Part shown: positions 10,466 through 20,521 of the stretch, in pieces | Layout of the letters: every line of letters starts with the position of its first letter | How positions within the stretch are numbered: the stretch's first letter is position 1 | Source of the DNA: Yersinia massiliensis CCUG 53443 | GTDB lineage: Bacteria; Pseudomonadota; Gammaproteobacteria; Enterobacterales; Enterobacteriaceae | Length of the DNA: 64,000 bases | Assembly (NCBI RefSeq): GCF_000312485.1 | Contig: NZ_HE997645.1 | Span: 124,001 to 188,000, forward strand | Direction: 5' to 3' | Translations under genes and position numbers: made by a program | The notes under the pieces: model-generated | Database searches by the model: none | Told to the model about the DNA's origin: nothing | What the model saw: the letters and a program-made list of their open reading frames with translations, nothing else

Positions 10466-11686
10466 CTATTGGGAAGGTTCTAACCAATCGGGTAAATCAT
10501 TGAGCCCCATGGCCTGCCGCACTAGCTGTGGCTTAACGCCCGGCAAATTATCGGCTAGCGTTAGCCCAATATCTCGCAGCAGCTTTTTCGCCGGATTGCT
10601 GCCAGCAAATAGGTCTCGGAAACCTTGCATACTGGCAAGCATCATTGCAGCACTGTGTTTACGGCGGCGCTCATAACGGCGCAGATAAAGGTGTTGGCCG
10701 ATGTCCTTGCCCTGACGCTGCAAGCGACGGAGTTCTGATACCAGCTCAGCGGCATCCATAAATCCTAAGTTAACACCTTGCCCTGCCAACGGATGGACGG
10801 TATGGGCGGCATCCCCCACTAAAGCCAGCCGATGTGCAGCAAAGCTACGGGCATAGCGTCCCACCAGCGGGAACGTTTTTCTCTCGCTCTCAAGCTGACA
10901 TTGCCCCAAGCGCATATCAAACGCCATACCGAGTGCTTGGTTAAATTCTGCCGCGGGTAGCTCAGATAATGCCGCTGCGCGCTCAGGTGGAAGTGACCAA
11001 ACAATCGAGCACAGATGGGGGTCGCTGAACGGCAGAAAAGCCAAAATACCGTCGCCATGAAAGACCTGACGAGCCGTGGCTTGATGGGCCTCTTCAGTGC
11101 GGATCGTTGCCACTAACGCATGGTGAGCGTAATCCCAAAAAGTCAGCGGGATATCCGCTTGCTGGCGCAATTCAGAGTGAGCACCATCCGCGCCGACAAC
11201 TAGCTTGGCGCTGAGCATGCGGCCATCTGTCAACGTGATAAAAGCTTCGCTTTCCCCCCACGCAACCTGTTTAAGGCTTGCGGGGGCTAACAGCGTGATA
11301 TCCGCAAGTTGGCTAGCACGTTGCCACAGTGCTTGCTGAATCACGCGGTTCTCAATGATGTGCCCAAGGTGACTAAAGCCATATTCATCGCCATGGAATG
11401 AAATTTTGCCAAAGCTGTCTTGATCCCAAACTTCCATGCCGTTGTAAGGGCTGGCACGTAATGCTTGAATGCCATGCCACACGCCAATTTTTTGCAACAA
11501 GCGTTCGCTGGCCGCATTGATCGCCGAAACCCGTAGCGCCAACTCACCGGTCAAAGGGGCAGAGAGTAACTCTGGCGCGGGTTGATGCTCTAAAATAGCG
11601 ATGCGCAAACCACTGCCTTGTAAACCGCAGGCCAATGCCAAACCGACCATTCCGCCACCAGCGATAACGACGTCATATGATTGCAT
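10466..11686 (-). CDS. ubiI: 2-polyprenylphenol 6-hydroxylase UbiI (VisC)
   Basis: FAD-dependent monooxygenase for C5 hydroxylation in ubiquinone synthesis. It has 406 aa from MQSYDVVIAGGGMVGLALA, where the GxGxxG FAD motif starts at once. This Met is preferred to one six codons earlier because AGGAA lies 10 nt upstream and it matches the E. coli start. Later motifs are VVGADGAHS (DG motif) and LVGDAAHTVHPLAGQGVNLG (GD motif). Last gene of ygfB-pepP-ubiH-ubiI. Confidence 0.95.
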   Translation of the reverse strand: MQSYDVVIAGGGMVGLALACGLQGSGLRIAILEHQPAPELLSAPLTGELALRVSAINAASERLLQKIGVWHGIQALRASPYNGMEVWDQDSFGKISFHGDEYGFSHLGHIIENRVIQQALWQRASQLADITLLAPASLKQVAWGESEAFITLTDGRMLSAKLVVGADGAHSELRQQADIPLTFWDYAHHALVATIRTEEAHQATARQVFHGDGILAFLPFSDPHLCSIVWSLPPERAAALSELPAAEFNQALGMAFDMRLGQCQLESERKTFPLVGRYARSFAAHRLALVGDAAHTVHPLAGQGVNLGFMDAAELVSELRRLQRQGKDIGQHLYLRRYERRRKHSAAMMLASMQGFRDLFAGSNPAKKLLRDIGLTLADNLPGVKPQLVRQAMGLNDLPDWLEPSQ

Positions 11687-11773
11687 ACCGCGACAATTCC
11701 TCATGAATATTAACTTTTAGCCTCACTCTTTCGATGTGTGATCGTGAGGTCAGGCTCATCGGCAGGCTAAGTA

Positions 11774-12952
11774 TTAACGCTCAACCCATCCCAGAGTGCG
11801 ACGAGCAAACGCATCACGGACCACGGGCAGAGACTCCATCGACATCAACGCCAGATTGCGCCCGACGACTAGCGGACCGTAGCGATTGGCAAACAAGCGA
11901 ATTAACCCATCGGTCACGCCAATCGTGGCTTGTTGGTCTTGCTGCCGCCGTTGCTGATATTGAGCGAGTATCCCATAATCGCCAAGGTCTCTCCCCATCA
12001 CACTGGCCTGTGCGAGGGTTTCTGCCAGCGACATCACATCGCGCAGCCCTAGATTAAAACCCTGCCCAGCAATCGGATGCAACGTTTGCGCCGCATTGCC
12101 CACCAATGCCAGACGATGACTGACATGACGCGAAGCCGTGAGTAGGTGTAATGGGTAACTATGTCGTTGCCCGACATGGCGCATTTGCCCCAACCGCCAG
12201 CCAAAAGCGCGTTGTAGCTCCGCCAGAAAACGAGCATCGTCCCAGCTATCGATTTGCTGTTGATCTTGTTTCGCATGACACCAGACCAATGAGCTACGCC
12301 CTTGAGACATCGGCAACAGCGCCAATGGCCCATGGCGGGTAAAACGTTCAAACGCACGGCCGTTGGGCAATTCGGAGGTGGTGACGTTGGCAATAACCGC
12401 GATCTGTTGGTAGTCCTGCTGTTGCCACTGGATGTGACAAGCGCGGGCCAATGCCGAATGAGAACCATCTGCTGCCACCAGTAATTGAGCACTCAATTGC
12501 TGGCCATTATCCAACGTCACACTGGCGGACTCTGTGGTACGAACCACATCCACTACTTTTGCCGGACAATGCAGCGTCACACCCGGAGCCTTTTGTAGCA
12601 AGGCAAACAGCCGTTTACCGGCGTCATGCAGCTCAATAACATGCCCTAACGCGGGAACACGATAATCATGCGCTCGCAGATTGACACAACCGGAATGCCC
12701 ACGGTCACTGACATGAACATGATCTATGGCGGTGGCACAATCGGCCAAAGCCGACCAAATGCCAATGCGGTCAAGCTGCTGACATGTTCCTTGCGCCAGT
12801 GCAATAGCTCTGGCATCAAACCCCGGATGCGCCCGACTATCAGGCGCCTGCGCTTCAACGAGTGCAACCGGCACCTGCCCTTTAGTCAGGGATGAAATCG
12901 CCAGCGCCAGTGTCGCACCTGCCATCCCGCCGCCTACCACTATCACGCTCAT
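11774..12952 (-). CDS. ubiH: 2-octaprenyl-6-methoxyphenol hydroxylase UbiH
   Basis: FAD monooxygenase for C1 hydroxylation in aerobic ubiquinone synthesis, paralogous to the adjacent UbiI. It has 392 aa, with MSVIVVGGGMAGATLA as the dinucleotide-binding motif, LVAADGSHSALA (DG motif) and LVGNAAQTLHPIAGQGFNLG. The start lies 3 nt beyond the pepP stop, which indicates translational coupling. The aspartate of the usual GD motif is Asn here (GNAAQ), as also found in E. coli UbiH. Confidence 0.95.
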   Translation of the reverse strand: MSVIVVGGGMAGATLALAISSLTKGQVPVALVEAQAPDSRAHPGFDARAIALAQGTCQQLDRIGIWSALADCATAIDHVHVSDRGHSGCVNLRAHDYRVPALGHVIELHDAGKRLFALLQKAPGVTLHCPAKVVDVVRTTESASVTLDNGQQLSAQLLVAADGSHSALARACHIQWQQQDYQQIAVIANVTTSELPNGRAFERFTRHGPLALLPMSQGRSSLVWCHAKQDQQQIDSWDDARFLAELQRAFGWRLGQMRHVGQRHSYPLHLLTASRHVSHRLALVGNAAQTLHPIAGQGFNLGLRDVMSLAETLAQASVMGRDLGDYGILAQYQQRRQQDQQATIGVTDGLIRLFANRYGPLVVGRNLALMSMESLPVVRDAFARRTLGWVER

Positions 12953-12955
12953 TCG

Positions 12956-14269
12956 TTATCTCGCCGCAGCCATTAACGCTTCGATAGCATCGGGGTCTTT
13001 TACCACACTGGCTGTCAGGTTTTCATTGCCATCAGCCGTGATCACGATGTCATCTTCGATACGAATACCAATGCCACGATATTGCGCGGGAACATCCGCA
13101 TCTGGCGCGATATACAGGCCTGGCTCGATAGTCAGCACCATACCGGGCTCCAGCGTGCGGCCACGATCACTGTTGCTGTAATCGCCGACATCGTGAACAT
13201 CTAACCCCAGCCAATGGCTAAGTCCGTGCATAAAGAAGGGCTTATGTGCCTGTTCTGCAATCAGTTGCTCGATATCGCCTTTCAGGATGCCCAAATCGAC
13301 TAAACCCGCCACCATGATTCGCACCACCTGTTCCGTCACTTCACGGATGCTGGTGCCGGGGCGGAACAGTTCTAGTGATTTGTTAATGGATGCCAATACG
13401 ATGTCATAGATTGCCCGTTGGGCGGGCGTAAACTTGCCATTAACAGGGAAAGTACGGGTGATATCACCGGCATAGCCTTGATACTCACAACCGGCGTCGA
13501 TCAGCACCAGTTCGCCATCTCGCAATTCGCACTCGTTTTCGGTGTAATGCAGAATACAGCCGTTCTCACCGCCGCCAACGATAGTGTTATAGGCCGGATA
13601 GCGCGCACCGTGGCGAGTAAATTCATGCAGAATCTCCCCTTCTAGCTGGTACTCAAACATACCGGGGTGGCATTTTTCCATGGCACGGGTATGGGCTAAC
13701 GCACTGATTTCGCCCGCGCGACGCATCACAGCAATCTCTTCTTCTGACTTAAACAGACGCATTTCATGCAACCACGGCCGCCAATCAGTTAACGTTGCTG
13801 GCGCACGCAGATTTTTACGAAAACCGTTACGTAACCTTTCCAGTGCGGCAAAAACAATTTTATCTGCATAATCGTATTGGCCCTGCGCGTGATAAATCAC
13901 ATCAAGGCGATTAAGCAGTAAATAGAGTTGCTCGTCGATTTCATCGAAAGGTAATGCCCGATCGACCCCAAGCTTAGCGGGGGCGGCTTCTTGCCCTAGA
14001 CGGCGACCAAACCAGATTTCAGCGGTTAAATCCCGCACCCGATTGAACAGCACACTGTGGTTATGCGTTTCATCGCTTTTCACCAAAATCAGCACAGCTT
14101 GCGGTTCGTTAAAACCCGTTAGGTAGCTAAAATCACTGTTCTGCCGATAAGGATATTCAGAATCCGCACTGCGTGTGACTTCTGGTGCAGCAAAAATAAT
14201 TGCTGCGCTACCTGGTGCCATCTTTGCCAACAGCGCCTGACGGCGATTCTGGTATTCTTGTTCAGTCAT
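12956..14269 (-). CDS. pepP: Xaa-Pro aminopeptidase P
   Basis: Dinuclear-manganese exopeptidase that removes residues N-terminal to proline. It has 437 aa from MTEQEYQNRRQAL, preceded by AGGAGAGTG. The N-terminal creatinase-like domain is followed by the pita-bread catalytic domain with metal ligands in LIDAGCEYQGYAGDITRTFP, HGLSHWLGLDVHD, LTIEPGLY and RIEDD. In an operon between ygfB and ubiH. Confidence 0.96.
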   Translation of the reverse strand: MTEQEYQNRRQALLAKMAPGSAAIIFAAPEVTRSADSEYPYRQNSDFSYLTGFNEPQAVLILVKSDETHNHSVLFNRVRDLTAEIWFGRRLGQEAAPAKLGVDRALPFDEIDEQLYLLLNRLDVIYHAQGQYDYADKIVFAALERLRNGFRKNLRAPATLTDWRPWLHEMRLFKSEEEIAVMRRAGEISALAHTRAMEKCHPGMFEYQLEGEILHEFTRHGARYPAYNTIVGGGENGCILHYTENECELRDGELVLIDAGCEYQGYAGDITRTFPVNGKFTPAQRAIYDIVLASINKSLELFRPGTSIREVTEQVVRIMVAGLVDLGILKGDIEQLIAEQAHKPFFMHGLSHWLGLDVHDVGDYSNSDRGRTLEPGMVLTIEPGLYIAPDADVPAQYRGIGIRIEDDIVITADGNENLTASVVKDPDAIEALMAAAR

Positions 14270-14328
14270 TACACTCTCCTGAAATAGCCGTTTTTCACCC
14301 GTCAAAACATCACATCGCGTCGCGTCGC

Positions 14329-14907
14329 TTAATGTAATGTCGGCTTACGCATCTCTGGTGCGGTGGGCTTATCTTGGGTAAATTCGATATGGCACAAAAT
14401 AGCGGCCACACGGACATACTCAATCACCTCTTCCAACGATTGAGCTAACTCTTCCTGATCTTCATCTTCGTCATAGCCCAATTGAGCGATATTACGCAGA
14501 TCGTCAATCGCTTCGCCTGTTTCGCCTTTCACTTGAGCCAGCTTCGGTTGCAGCATCCCCAACCCTAGCAGGAAATGGTTCACCCAACCGGATAATGCAT
14601 CTGCACGCTCAAATACCGTGATCTCTTCACCTTCAGGGATCAGCAACTGGAACATAAAACCTTCATTTTCCAGTGCTTCTTGTGTTGCTTGATGTAACTG
14701 TTGTAACTGTAAACCCAGAGTTTGCGGGAAGGCAACGCCGTCGTTGGTCAGGTCATGCACCATGACACGCCACCCTTCGTCTTTACTGCCGCCGCAGAGT
14801 AATCCGCTGATAAGGCCATGCATTTCTGCGGGGGTTAAAGCCACTGCTTGCTGGTTCAGTGCCAGGGCAACGGATTGATAAGTTGGTAATGTATTCTCTA
14901 TAGACAT
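14329..14907 (-). CDS. ygfB: UPF0149 family protein YgfB
   Basis: 192-aa acidic helical protein of the YecA/YgfB family, starting [13 protein letters not shown]. It contains [11 protein letters not shown], typical of the family, and a C-terminal acidic stretch with [16 protein letters not shown]. In Pseudomonas the family has been linked to regulation of beta-lactam resistance; the role here is not established. It heads the ygfB-pepP-ubiH-ubiI operon and is divergent from zapA. Confidence 0.9.
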   Translation of the reverse strand: MSIENTLPTYQSVALALNQQAVALTPAEMHGLISGLLCGGSKDEGWRVMVHDLTNDGVAFPQTLGLQLQQLHQATQEALENEGFMFQLLIPEGEEITVFERADALSGWVNHFLLGLGMLQPKLAQVKGETGEAIDDLRNIAQLGYDEDEDQEELAQSLEEVIEYVRVAAILCHIEFTQDKPTAPEMRKPTLH

Positions 14908-15100
14908 GCGTATTGGTCATCGTTGGCTGGATAAGTTCATGTTATGCTACCATCAAGCTCAGTCCCTATACCAGAAAACGCATAGCCACAAAGTGGTTGT
15001 ATCTTGGTATTGAGGTATATATAGTGACGCCCGCTTTGACGCTACGAGCAATTTGCCTCTGGTTTTCAAGGCTAGCGCAAAAATTAGTCAGGAAGGTGGC

Positions 15101-15430
15101 ATGTCTGCACAACCGGTAGATATTCAAATTTTTGGTCGCTCGTTAAGAGTAAACTGCCCGCCAGAACAACAAGATGCGTTGAACATGGCAGCAGAAGATC
15201 TTAACCAACGGTTGCAAGATCTTAAAGTTCGCACAAGGGTCACCAATACAGAGCAGTTAGTTTTTATCGCGGCATTGAACGTTTGTCACGAATTAGCTCA
15301 GGAAAGGTTGAAAACTCGCGACTATGCATCCAATATGGAACAACGTATTCGGATGTTACAACAGACTATTGAGCAGGCGTTGCTTGAACAAGGTCGCATC
15401 TCTGAACGCCAAGATGCACAATTTGAATAA
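15101..15430 (+). CDS. zapA: Cell division protein ZapA
   Basis: Cytoplasmic activator of FtsZ ring assembly that cross-links protofilaments. It has 109 aa from [17 protein letters not shown], equal to E. coli in length. The start follows AGGAAGGTGGC. An N-terminal globular domain precedes a C-terminal coiled coil (about residues 65-105). The 6S RNA gene starts 37 bp after its stop; in E. coli the two are also adjacent. Confidence 0.95.
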   Translation: MSAQPVDIQIFGRSLRVNCPPEQQDALNMAAEDLNQRLQDLKVRTRVTNTEQLVFIAALNVCHELAQERLKTRDYASNMEQRIRMLQQTIEQALLEQGRISERQDAQFE

Positions 15431-15467
15431 ATCTCTGTTGAATGATAGATTCAGTAGGGAGTAAAGA

Positions 15468-15651
15468 ATTTCTCTGAGATGTTTGCCAGCGGGCCAGTCC
15501 CCTGAGCCGATATTTAATACCAACAGAATGTAGTGCCTCCGTAACCGGTGCGCATGCTCGGTCCGCCGAGAAGCCTTAAGGTTGCGACGCTGCGTTCACC
15601 TTGAACCATGGGTTCAAGGGTTACAGCCAGCAGCGGCATCTCGGAGATCCC
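15468..15651 (+). ncRNA. ssrS: 6S RNA
   Basis: About 184 nt that match the E. coli 6S RNA arrangement: the 5' end ATTTCTCTGAGATG pairs with the 3' end CATCTCGGAGATCCC to close the long hairpin. The internal blocks GCGGGCCAGTCCCCTGAGCC, GCATGCTCGGTCC and GGGTTCAAGGGTTACAGCC are conserved. 6S RNA binds sigma-70 RNA polymerase and reduces transcription in stationary phase. It is processed from a transcript shared with fau in E. coli, and fau follows here too. Confidence 0.95.
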
Positions 15652-15729
15652 TTTCTTATCGGGTAACGGTCAGTTTCAGTTACCACGTTCGCTTTGACAT
15701 ACGCTATTTTTCGATGTTAAGTCAATCAC

Positions 15730-16356
15730 ATGTCCTTGAATCCACAAGATGCCCTTGAGCAGCATGCCCTTGAACGACATGCCCTAGAAAGACAAAGCAT
15801 TCGCCAAGAAATTCGTGAGCGTCGGCAACAGTTAACCCCCGAACAGCAACACCATGCCGCCCATTCGGCCGCTAATCATTTCGCTGCGCATGATAAAATT
15901 CAGCAAGCCAGCAACGTTGCGATATTCCTTTCTTTTGATGGTGAGCTGAATACCGCGCCCATCATTACGTTATTGTGGCAGCAAAATAAGCAGGTTTACC
16001 TGCCGGTGCTACACCCATTCAGCCCCGGTCATCTGCTATTTCTTCATTATCGTCCTGATACTTTACTCATCCGTAACCGCTTAAAAATCCTTGAACCGCA
16101 GCTCGATGTGCGGGAAGTTCTACCGCTCAATCAATTGGATGTGGTGATAACGCCATTGGTGGCGTTTGACCATCATGGTCAGCGTTTAGGTATGGGAGGC
16201 GGGTTTTATGACCGCACACTGCAACACTGGCAACAAGGCGGCCCCTATCCTATTGGGTTGGCCCATGATTGCCAGCAAGTCGAGCATTTACCGAATGAGC
16301 ATTGGGATGTGCCTTTGCCAGAAATTGTGACACCTGCGAAAGTGTGGCAATGGTAA
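15730..16356 (+). CDS. fau: 5-formyltetrahydrofolate cyclo-ligase
   Basis: Converts 5-formyl-THF to 5,10-methenyl-THF with ATP. The family signature GMGGGFYDRTL is near residue 156, and AIFLSFDGELNT and LPVLHPFSPGHLLF are conserved. At 208 aa it is longer than E. coli (182) because of an N-terminal extension partly made of a repeated Ala-Leu-Glu-x-x unit. No clear ribosome-binding site precedes the first ATG, so the true start is uncertain. Downstream of 6S RNA, as in E. coli. Confidence 0.93.
   Translation: MSLNPQDALEQHALERHALERQSIRQEIRERRQQLTPEQQHHAAHSAANHFAAHDKIQQASNVAIFLSFDGELNTAPIITLLWQQNKQVYLPVLHPFSPGHLLFLHYRPDTLLIRNRLKILEPQLDVREVLPLNQLDVVITPLVAFDHHGQRLGMGGGFYDRTLQHWQQGGPYPIGLAHDCQQVEHLPNEHWDVPLPEIVTPAKVWQW
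15751..15795. repeat. Three 15-bp tandem repeats in the 5' end of fau
   Basis: Units at 15751-15765, 15766-15780 and 15781-15795 all begin GCCCT and differ by a few bases. They encode Ala-Leu-Glu-(Gln/Arg)-(His/Gln) three times. In-frame length change would alter only the N-terminal extension. Confidence 0.8.
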
Positions 16357-16372
16357 ATCATCGTTCTTAGCT

Positions 16373-16410
16373 CGTAAAAAACCCGATATCAACCGATATC
16401 GGGTTATTAG
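16373..16410. terminator. Bidirectional terminator between fau and serA
   Basis: CCCGATAT and ATATCGGG form a stem (within 16382-16403). A run of A at 16376-16381 gives a T-tract for the minus strand, so it mainly serves serA; on the plus strand it is followed by TTATTAG and may also end fau. Confidence 0.8.
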
Positions 16411-16438
16411 GCATGAGCCACTATCTTTGCCGCTAAGA

Positions 16439-17680
16439 TTAATACAGTAAGCGTGCGCGGATAGTCCCAGGGATAGCCTTCATCGCTTGCAACGCTCTTT
16501 CTGCATTTTCTTCATCATCTGTTTCAACGTCGATGACAACGTAGCCGATTTCAGCGCTGGTTTGCAGATACTGCGCAGCGATATTGACGTTCTGTTCAGC
16601 AAAAATTTTGTTAATGCTGGTCAGGATGCCAGGACGGTTCTCATGAATATGCAGCAAACGGCGAGTATTATCGCCATGAGCAGGCAGAGAAACCTCTGGG
16701 AAGTTAACCGCAGACAGTGTTGAGCCGTTGTCGGAATACTTCGCCAGTTTACCGGCGACTTCATCACCGATATTTTCCTGCGCTTCTTGAGTCGAACCGC
16801 CAATATGTGGCGTCAATAAGACGTTATCAAACTCACACAATGGTGAATTGAACGGGTCTTTATTGGTGGCTGGCTCTTCAGGGAATACGTCAATTGCCGC
16901 ACCGGCCAAATGATTACTCGCCAATACTTCACACAGCGCAGGGATATCAACAACAGTCCCGCGAGAGGCGTTAATCAGCATTGCACCGGGCTTCATCAGA
17001 GCCAACTGCTCAGGGCCAATCATATTTTTGGTGGAGTGATTTTCAGGCACATGCAAACTAATCACATCACTCATGTTCAGTAAGTCAGACAGGTGACGAA
17101 CCTGCTGTGCATTCCCCAGCGACAATTTATTTTCGATATCGTAGAAGAACACTTTCATACCAACACTTTCAGCCAGAATACCCAACTGTGTACCAATATG
17201 ACCATAACCGATGATACCCAGTTTTTTACCACGGGCCTCATAGGAACCGACAGCCAGCTTATTCCACTCGCCGCGATGCGCTTTGGCGTTAGCCGACGGA
17301 ATGCCCCGGAACATCAGCAGTAGCTCGCCCAGTACCATTTCGGCAACCGAACGGGTATTGGAGAAAGGCGCATTGAATACCGGCACACCGCGCTTGGTCG
17401 CCGCCGTTAAATCAACCTGATTTGTACCGATACAGAAACAACCGACTGCAACCAATTTTTCTGCTGCAGCAAAAACTTCTTCGGACAGATGCGTGCGCGA
17501 TCGAATTCCGATGAAGTGGGCATCACGAATAGATTCTTTCAGTGATTCGGTGTCTAAGGCACCTTTATGGTATTCAATATTGCTATATCCGGCTGCACGC
17601 AGATTATCAACTGTGCTCTGGTGCACCCCTTCCACTAACAGAAACTTAATTCTGTCTTTCTCCAGTGATACTTTTGCCAT
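16439..17680 (-). CDS. serA: D-3-phosphoglycerate dehydrogenase
   Basis: First step of serine synthesis, oxidising 3-phosphoglycerate. It has 413 aa, starting MAKVSLEKDRIKFLLVEG. The NAD-binding motif GIIGYGHIGTQLG is near residue 158, the catalytic region includes INASRGTVVD and the HIGGS His, and a C-terminal ACT domain (from about 340, HIENRPGILTSINK with His in LLHIHEN) binds the feedback inhibitor serine. A CRP-like site lies about 210 bp upstream. Confidence 0.97.
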   Translation of the reverse strand: MAKVSLEKDRIKFLLVEGVHQSTVDNLRAAGYSNIEYHKGALDTESLKESIRDAHFIGIRSRTHLSEEVFAAAEKLVAVGCFCIGTNQVDLTAATKRGVPVFNAPFSNTRSVAEMVLGELLLMFRGIPSANAKAHRGEWNKLAVGSYEARGKKLGIIGYGHIGTQLGILAESVGMKVFFYDIENKLSLGNAQQVRHLSDLLNMSDVISLHVPENHSTKNMIGPEQLALMKPGAMLINASRGTVVDIPALCEVLASNHLAGAAIDVFPEEPATNKDPFNSPLCEFDNVLLTPHIGGSTQEAQENIGDEVAGKLAKYSDNGSTLSAVNFPEVSLPAHGDNTRRLLHIHENRPGILTSINKIFAEQNVNIAAQYLQTSAEIGYVVIDVETDDEENAERALQAMKAIPGTIRARLLY

Positions 17681-17889
17681 GTCCCCGACCCTATTTTCAG
17701 ACTTCAGATGTGGCTGCCGCTATCGAATGAATTCGGTCAGCACCCTGTCAACATAACAAATATTACGCGAGCAGCAATACAAACGATTGCCTACCTCTCA
17801 GCATAACAACCACTGCGAATGTTAATTTATGGAATAAAAAACTAGCGGCAAGAGGGTTAATGGCAGGTTAAGAAATTGAAATGACAAAA

Positions 17890-17905
17890 TGTGATATATA
17901 TCACC
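17890..17905. promoter_or_regulatory. Candidate CRP site upstream of serA
   Basis: TGTGATATATATCACC matches TGTGA-N6-TCACA at nine of ten conserved positions. E. coli serA is known to respond to CRP and Lrp. Its distance of about 210 bp from the start codon fits an upstream promoter. Confidence 0.6.
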
Positions 17906-17942
17906 AAATTTAACGTTTTTAAGAAAAGATAATTAAAGGCGA

Positions 17943-17985
17943 AAATTTTCAGGACAAAGTGGTCGCACCTTATCCTGAAAATAAT
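17943..17985 (-). terminator. Terminator of rpiA
   Basis: TTTTCAGGA (17946-17954) and TCCTGAAAA (17973-17981) form an inverted repeat 22 bp beyond the rpiA stop; the minus strand continues into a T-rich stretch. Confidence 0.65.
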
Positions 17986-18006
17986 TTAGCCGATTGATTT
18001 GGCCGA

Positions 18007-18666
18007 TCAGAGCGTTATCGTTTTAACACCATCAGCGGTGCCAATCAGCGCGACATCAGCGCCACGGTTGGCAAATAACCCAACCGTCACCACACCGGCA
18101 ATACCATTGATTTTATTCTCTAAAGCAATGGCATCTAGAATCGTCAGATTGTGGACATCTAAAATAACGTTACCGTTATCGGTCAGCACATTTTGGCGAT
18201 ATTCAGGTAACCCACCCAGCTTAACCAGTTCACGGGCGACGTAAGAACGCGCCATTGGGATCACTTCGACTGGCAGCGGGAATTTACCCAGCACATCCAC
18301 CTGTTTGGTCGCATCTGCGATACAAATAAACTTACGTGCAATGGCCGCAATAATTTTCTCGCGCGTGAGCGCCGCGCCACCGCCTTTGATCATCTGCATA
18401 TGGCCGTTGATCTCATCAGCGCCGTCAACATAGATATCCAGTACATCCACTTCGTTGCAATCAAAGACCTGAATACCGTAACTTTTTAGTTTGGCGGTAG
18501 AGGCATCAGAGCTGGAAACGGCTCCTTCAATTTTATCTTTGATGGAACCAAGGGCATCAATAAAGTGCGCGGCGGTGGAGCCCGTCCCTACGCCTACGAT
18601 AGTGCCAGGCTTGACATAATCTAATGCTGCCCAGCCCACTGCTTTTTTTAGTTCGTCCTGAGTCAT
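18007..18666 (-). CDS. rpiA: Ribose-5-phosphate isomerase A
   Basis: Interconverts ribose 5-phosphate and ribulose 5-phosphate. It has 219 aa, starting [15 protein letters not shown], equal to E. coli. Conserved elements are [10 protein letters not shown] (phosphate loop), the catalytic-loop DGADEI, and [12 protein letters not shown]. Monocistronic, divergent from argP. Confidence 0.97.
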   Translation of the reverse strand: MTQDELKKAVGWAALDYVKPGTIVGVGTGSTAAHFIDALGSIKDKIEGAVSSSDASTAKLKSYGIQVFDCNEVDVLDIYVDGADEINGHMQMIKGGGAALTREKIIAAIARKFICIADATKQVDVLGKFPLPVEVIPMARSYVARELVKLGGLPEYRQNVLTDNGNVILDVHNLTILDAIALENKINGIAGVVTVGLFANRGADVALIGTADGVKTITL

Positions 18667-18882
18667 GGTGAGTCACTGCCTATGAGATGAAAAACTGAAT
18701 CCATTATAGAACATGCGCAGAATAAAACGCCGCAATAAAACAGGCATAGGACGCGGTTATTTCTAGCTGGATCACAGTTATATCGGTTTATTTGTGGCGG
18801 GGACTTTCATCATCAGCCAAAACAAAATGACCAAAATGTGGCATAGTGCCCTATCGACTAAATTTTTGGAGAGATGACTCCG

Positions 18883-19776
18883 ATGAAACGCCCAGACTAC
18901 CGTACGCTACAAGCGCTGGACGCGGTGATCCGTGAACGCGGTTTTGAACGCGCTGCACAAAAACTCTGCATCACACAATCGGCGGTATCTCAACGCATCA
19001 AGCAGTTGGAGAATCTGTTCGGTCAGCCATTGTTAGTGCGCACCGTTCCCCCTCGTCCGACTGAGCAAGGGCAGAAATTGCTCGCGTTGCTGCATCAAGT
19101 TGAATTGTTGGAAGAAGAGTGGCTCGGCAATGATACTGGGGTAGATACACCGTTGCTGTTGTCTTTGGCGGTAAACGCCGACAGTCTGGCAACTTGGCTG
19201 TTGCCCGCATTAAAGCCGGTACTGGCCGACTCCCCTATTCGGCTAAATTTACAGGTCGAAGATGAAACGCGAACGCAGGAGCGATTGCGCCGTGGTGAAG
19301 TGGTGGGGGCCGTCAGTATCCAACCGCAACCATTGCCAAGCTGTTTGGTCGATCAATTGGGGGCGTTGGATTATCTGTTTGTTGCCTCAAAGCCCTTCGC
19401 GGAACGTTATTTTCCCAATGGCGTCACCCGCTCGGCTCTGCTGAAAGCACCAGCCGTGGCCTTTGACCATTTGGATGATATGCATCAGGCATTTTTACAG
19501 CAGAATTTTGATTTATCGCCTGGCAGCGTTCCCTGCCATATCGTTAACTCATCGGAAGCCTTTGTTCAGTTGGCAAGGCAAGGCACCACCTGCTGTATGA
19601 TCCCTCATCTGCAAATCGAAAAAGAGTTGGCCTCAGGTGAGCTAATCGATCTGACTCCGGGTTTACGCCAGCGGCGGATGTTGTTCTGGCACCGCTTTGC
19701 ACCAGAAAGTCGCACAATGAGAAAAGTCACTGACGCCCTTTTATCTTATGGGCGTCAGGTCTTAAGGCAGGATTGA
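18883..19776 (+). CDS. argP: LysR-family regulator ArgP (IciA)
   Basis: Transcriptional regulator that activates argO with arginine and responds to lysine. It has 297 aa from [16 protein letters not shown]. This ATG is preferred to one 9 nt upstream because GGAGAG (18868-18873) abuts the earlier ATG but is correctly spaced for this one. The HTH region spans residues 20-45 ([19 protein letters not shown]); the remainder is the effector domain, nearly identical to E. coli. Its target argO lies 950 bp downstream on the other strand. Confidence 0.96.
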   Translation: MKRPDYRTLQALDAVIRERGFERAAQKLCITQSAVSQRIKQLENLFGQPLLVRTVPPRPTEQGQKLLALLHQVELLEEEWLGNDTGVDTPLLLSLAVNADSLATWLLPALKPVLADSPIRLNLQVEDETRTQERLRRGEVVGAVSIQPQPLPSCLVDQLGALDYLFVASKPFAERYFPNGVTRSALLKAPAVAFDHLDDMHQAFLQQNFDLSPGSVPCHIVNSSEAFVQLARQGTTCCMIPHLQIEKELASGELIDLTPGLRQRRMLFWHRFAPESRTMRKVTDALLSYGRQVLRQD

Positions 19777-19777
19777 A

Positions 19778-20521
19778 TTATTTAGCGGCGCTGGTCGCTG
19801 TTTGCAGCTCAAACACCACATCGACTTGATCATCGAAATGAATGGTCTGTTGCTCGTAGGTTTGAGCTGCATCGTTGGCAGGTGCCGCTTCAGCGCTCTT
19901 AAACATACGTGCTACCGGCATTGGCTGGTAGTTCGCGACATGATAGCGAATGCTATAAACAGGCCCCAACTTGACCTTAAATCCGTCGGCTAAAGAACCG
20001 GCTTGGCTAATGGCGTTTTCAATGGCTTTTTTACGGGCCTGTTCACGATAAGTCTCTGGATTTGCGACGCCGAGTTCGACCGCACGGATCTCATTCAGAC
20101 CTGATTTTAATGCCCCATCCAACAACTCGTTCAACTTGTCCAACTGACGAAGCGTTACCTGAACTTGACGCACCGCACGGTAGCCTTTTAATACCGCTTC
20201 GCCGGTTTTCTGATAGTCATATTCAGGTTGTGTGCGAATATTCGCCGCATTGATATCTTTCTTTTCAATGCCACTTTTACGCAGGAAATCAAAATATTGT
20301 GCAACGCGAGTATCTGCCTGTTTTTTGGCGTCTGCCGCATCTTTGGCCGATACACTCACCTCAATGGCGATAGTCGCAATATCCGGTGTAGCATCCACAC
20401 TGGCCGTACCGGAGGTGACAACATGCGGCCCTTCTGGCACTTCGGCAGCCTGAACTTGCAGTGCCAAAGGTAACGTCCCTAATCCCATCATTGCGGCCAA
20501 AGCCAATGTCTTCAACTTCAC
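19778..20521 (-). CDS. yggE: SIMPL-domain periplasmic protein YggE
   Basis: 247-aa protein of the SIMPL (DUF541) family, linked in E. coli to reduced oxidative stress. A GTG start is chosen because AGGAGG lies 4 nt upstream, whereas the ATG seven codons earlier has no ribosome-binding site; the resulting N terminus, KLKTLALAAMMGLG, is a signal peptide ending near VQAAE. Family blocks include VTSGTASVDATPDIATI and YHVANYQP. It is convergent with argP; the stops are 1 bp apart. Confidence 0.9.
   Translation of the reverse strand: MKLKTLALAAMMGLGTLPLALQVQAAEVPEGPHVVTSGTASVDATPDIATIAIEVSVSAKDAADAKKQADTRVAQYFDFLRKSGIEKKDINAANIRTQPEYDYQKTGEAVLKGYRAVRQVQVTLRQLDKLNELLDGALKSGLNEIRAVELGVANPETYREQARKKAIENAISQAGSLADGFKVKLGPVYSIRYHVANYQPMPVARMFKSAEAAPANDAAQTYEQQTIHFDDQVDVVFELQTATSAAK

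Larger units (their letters stand above)
17681..18006. promoter_or_regulatory. serA upstream region
   Basis: A 326-bp gap that is AT-rich. It holds a CRP-like palindrome and the rpiA terminator described separately, and presumably the serA promoters. No ORF worth reporting. Confidence 0.6.
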
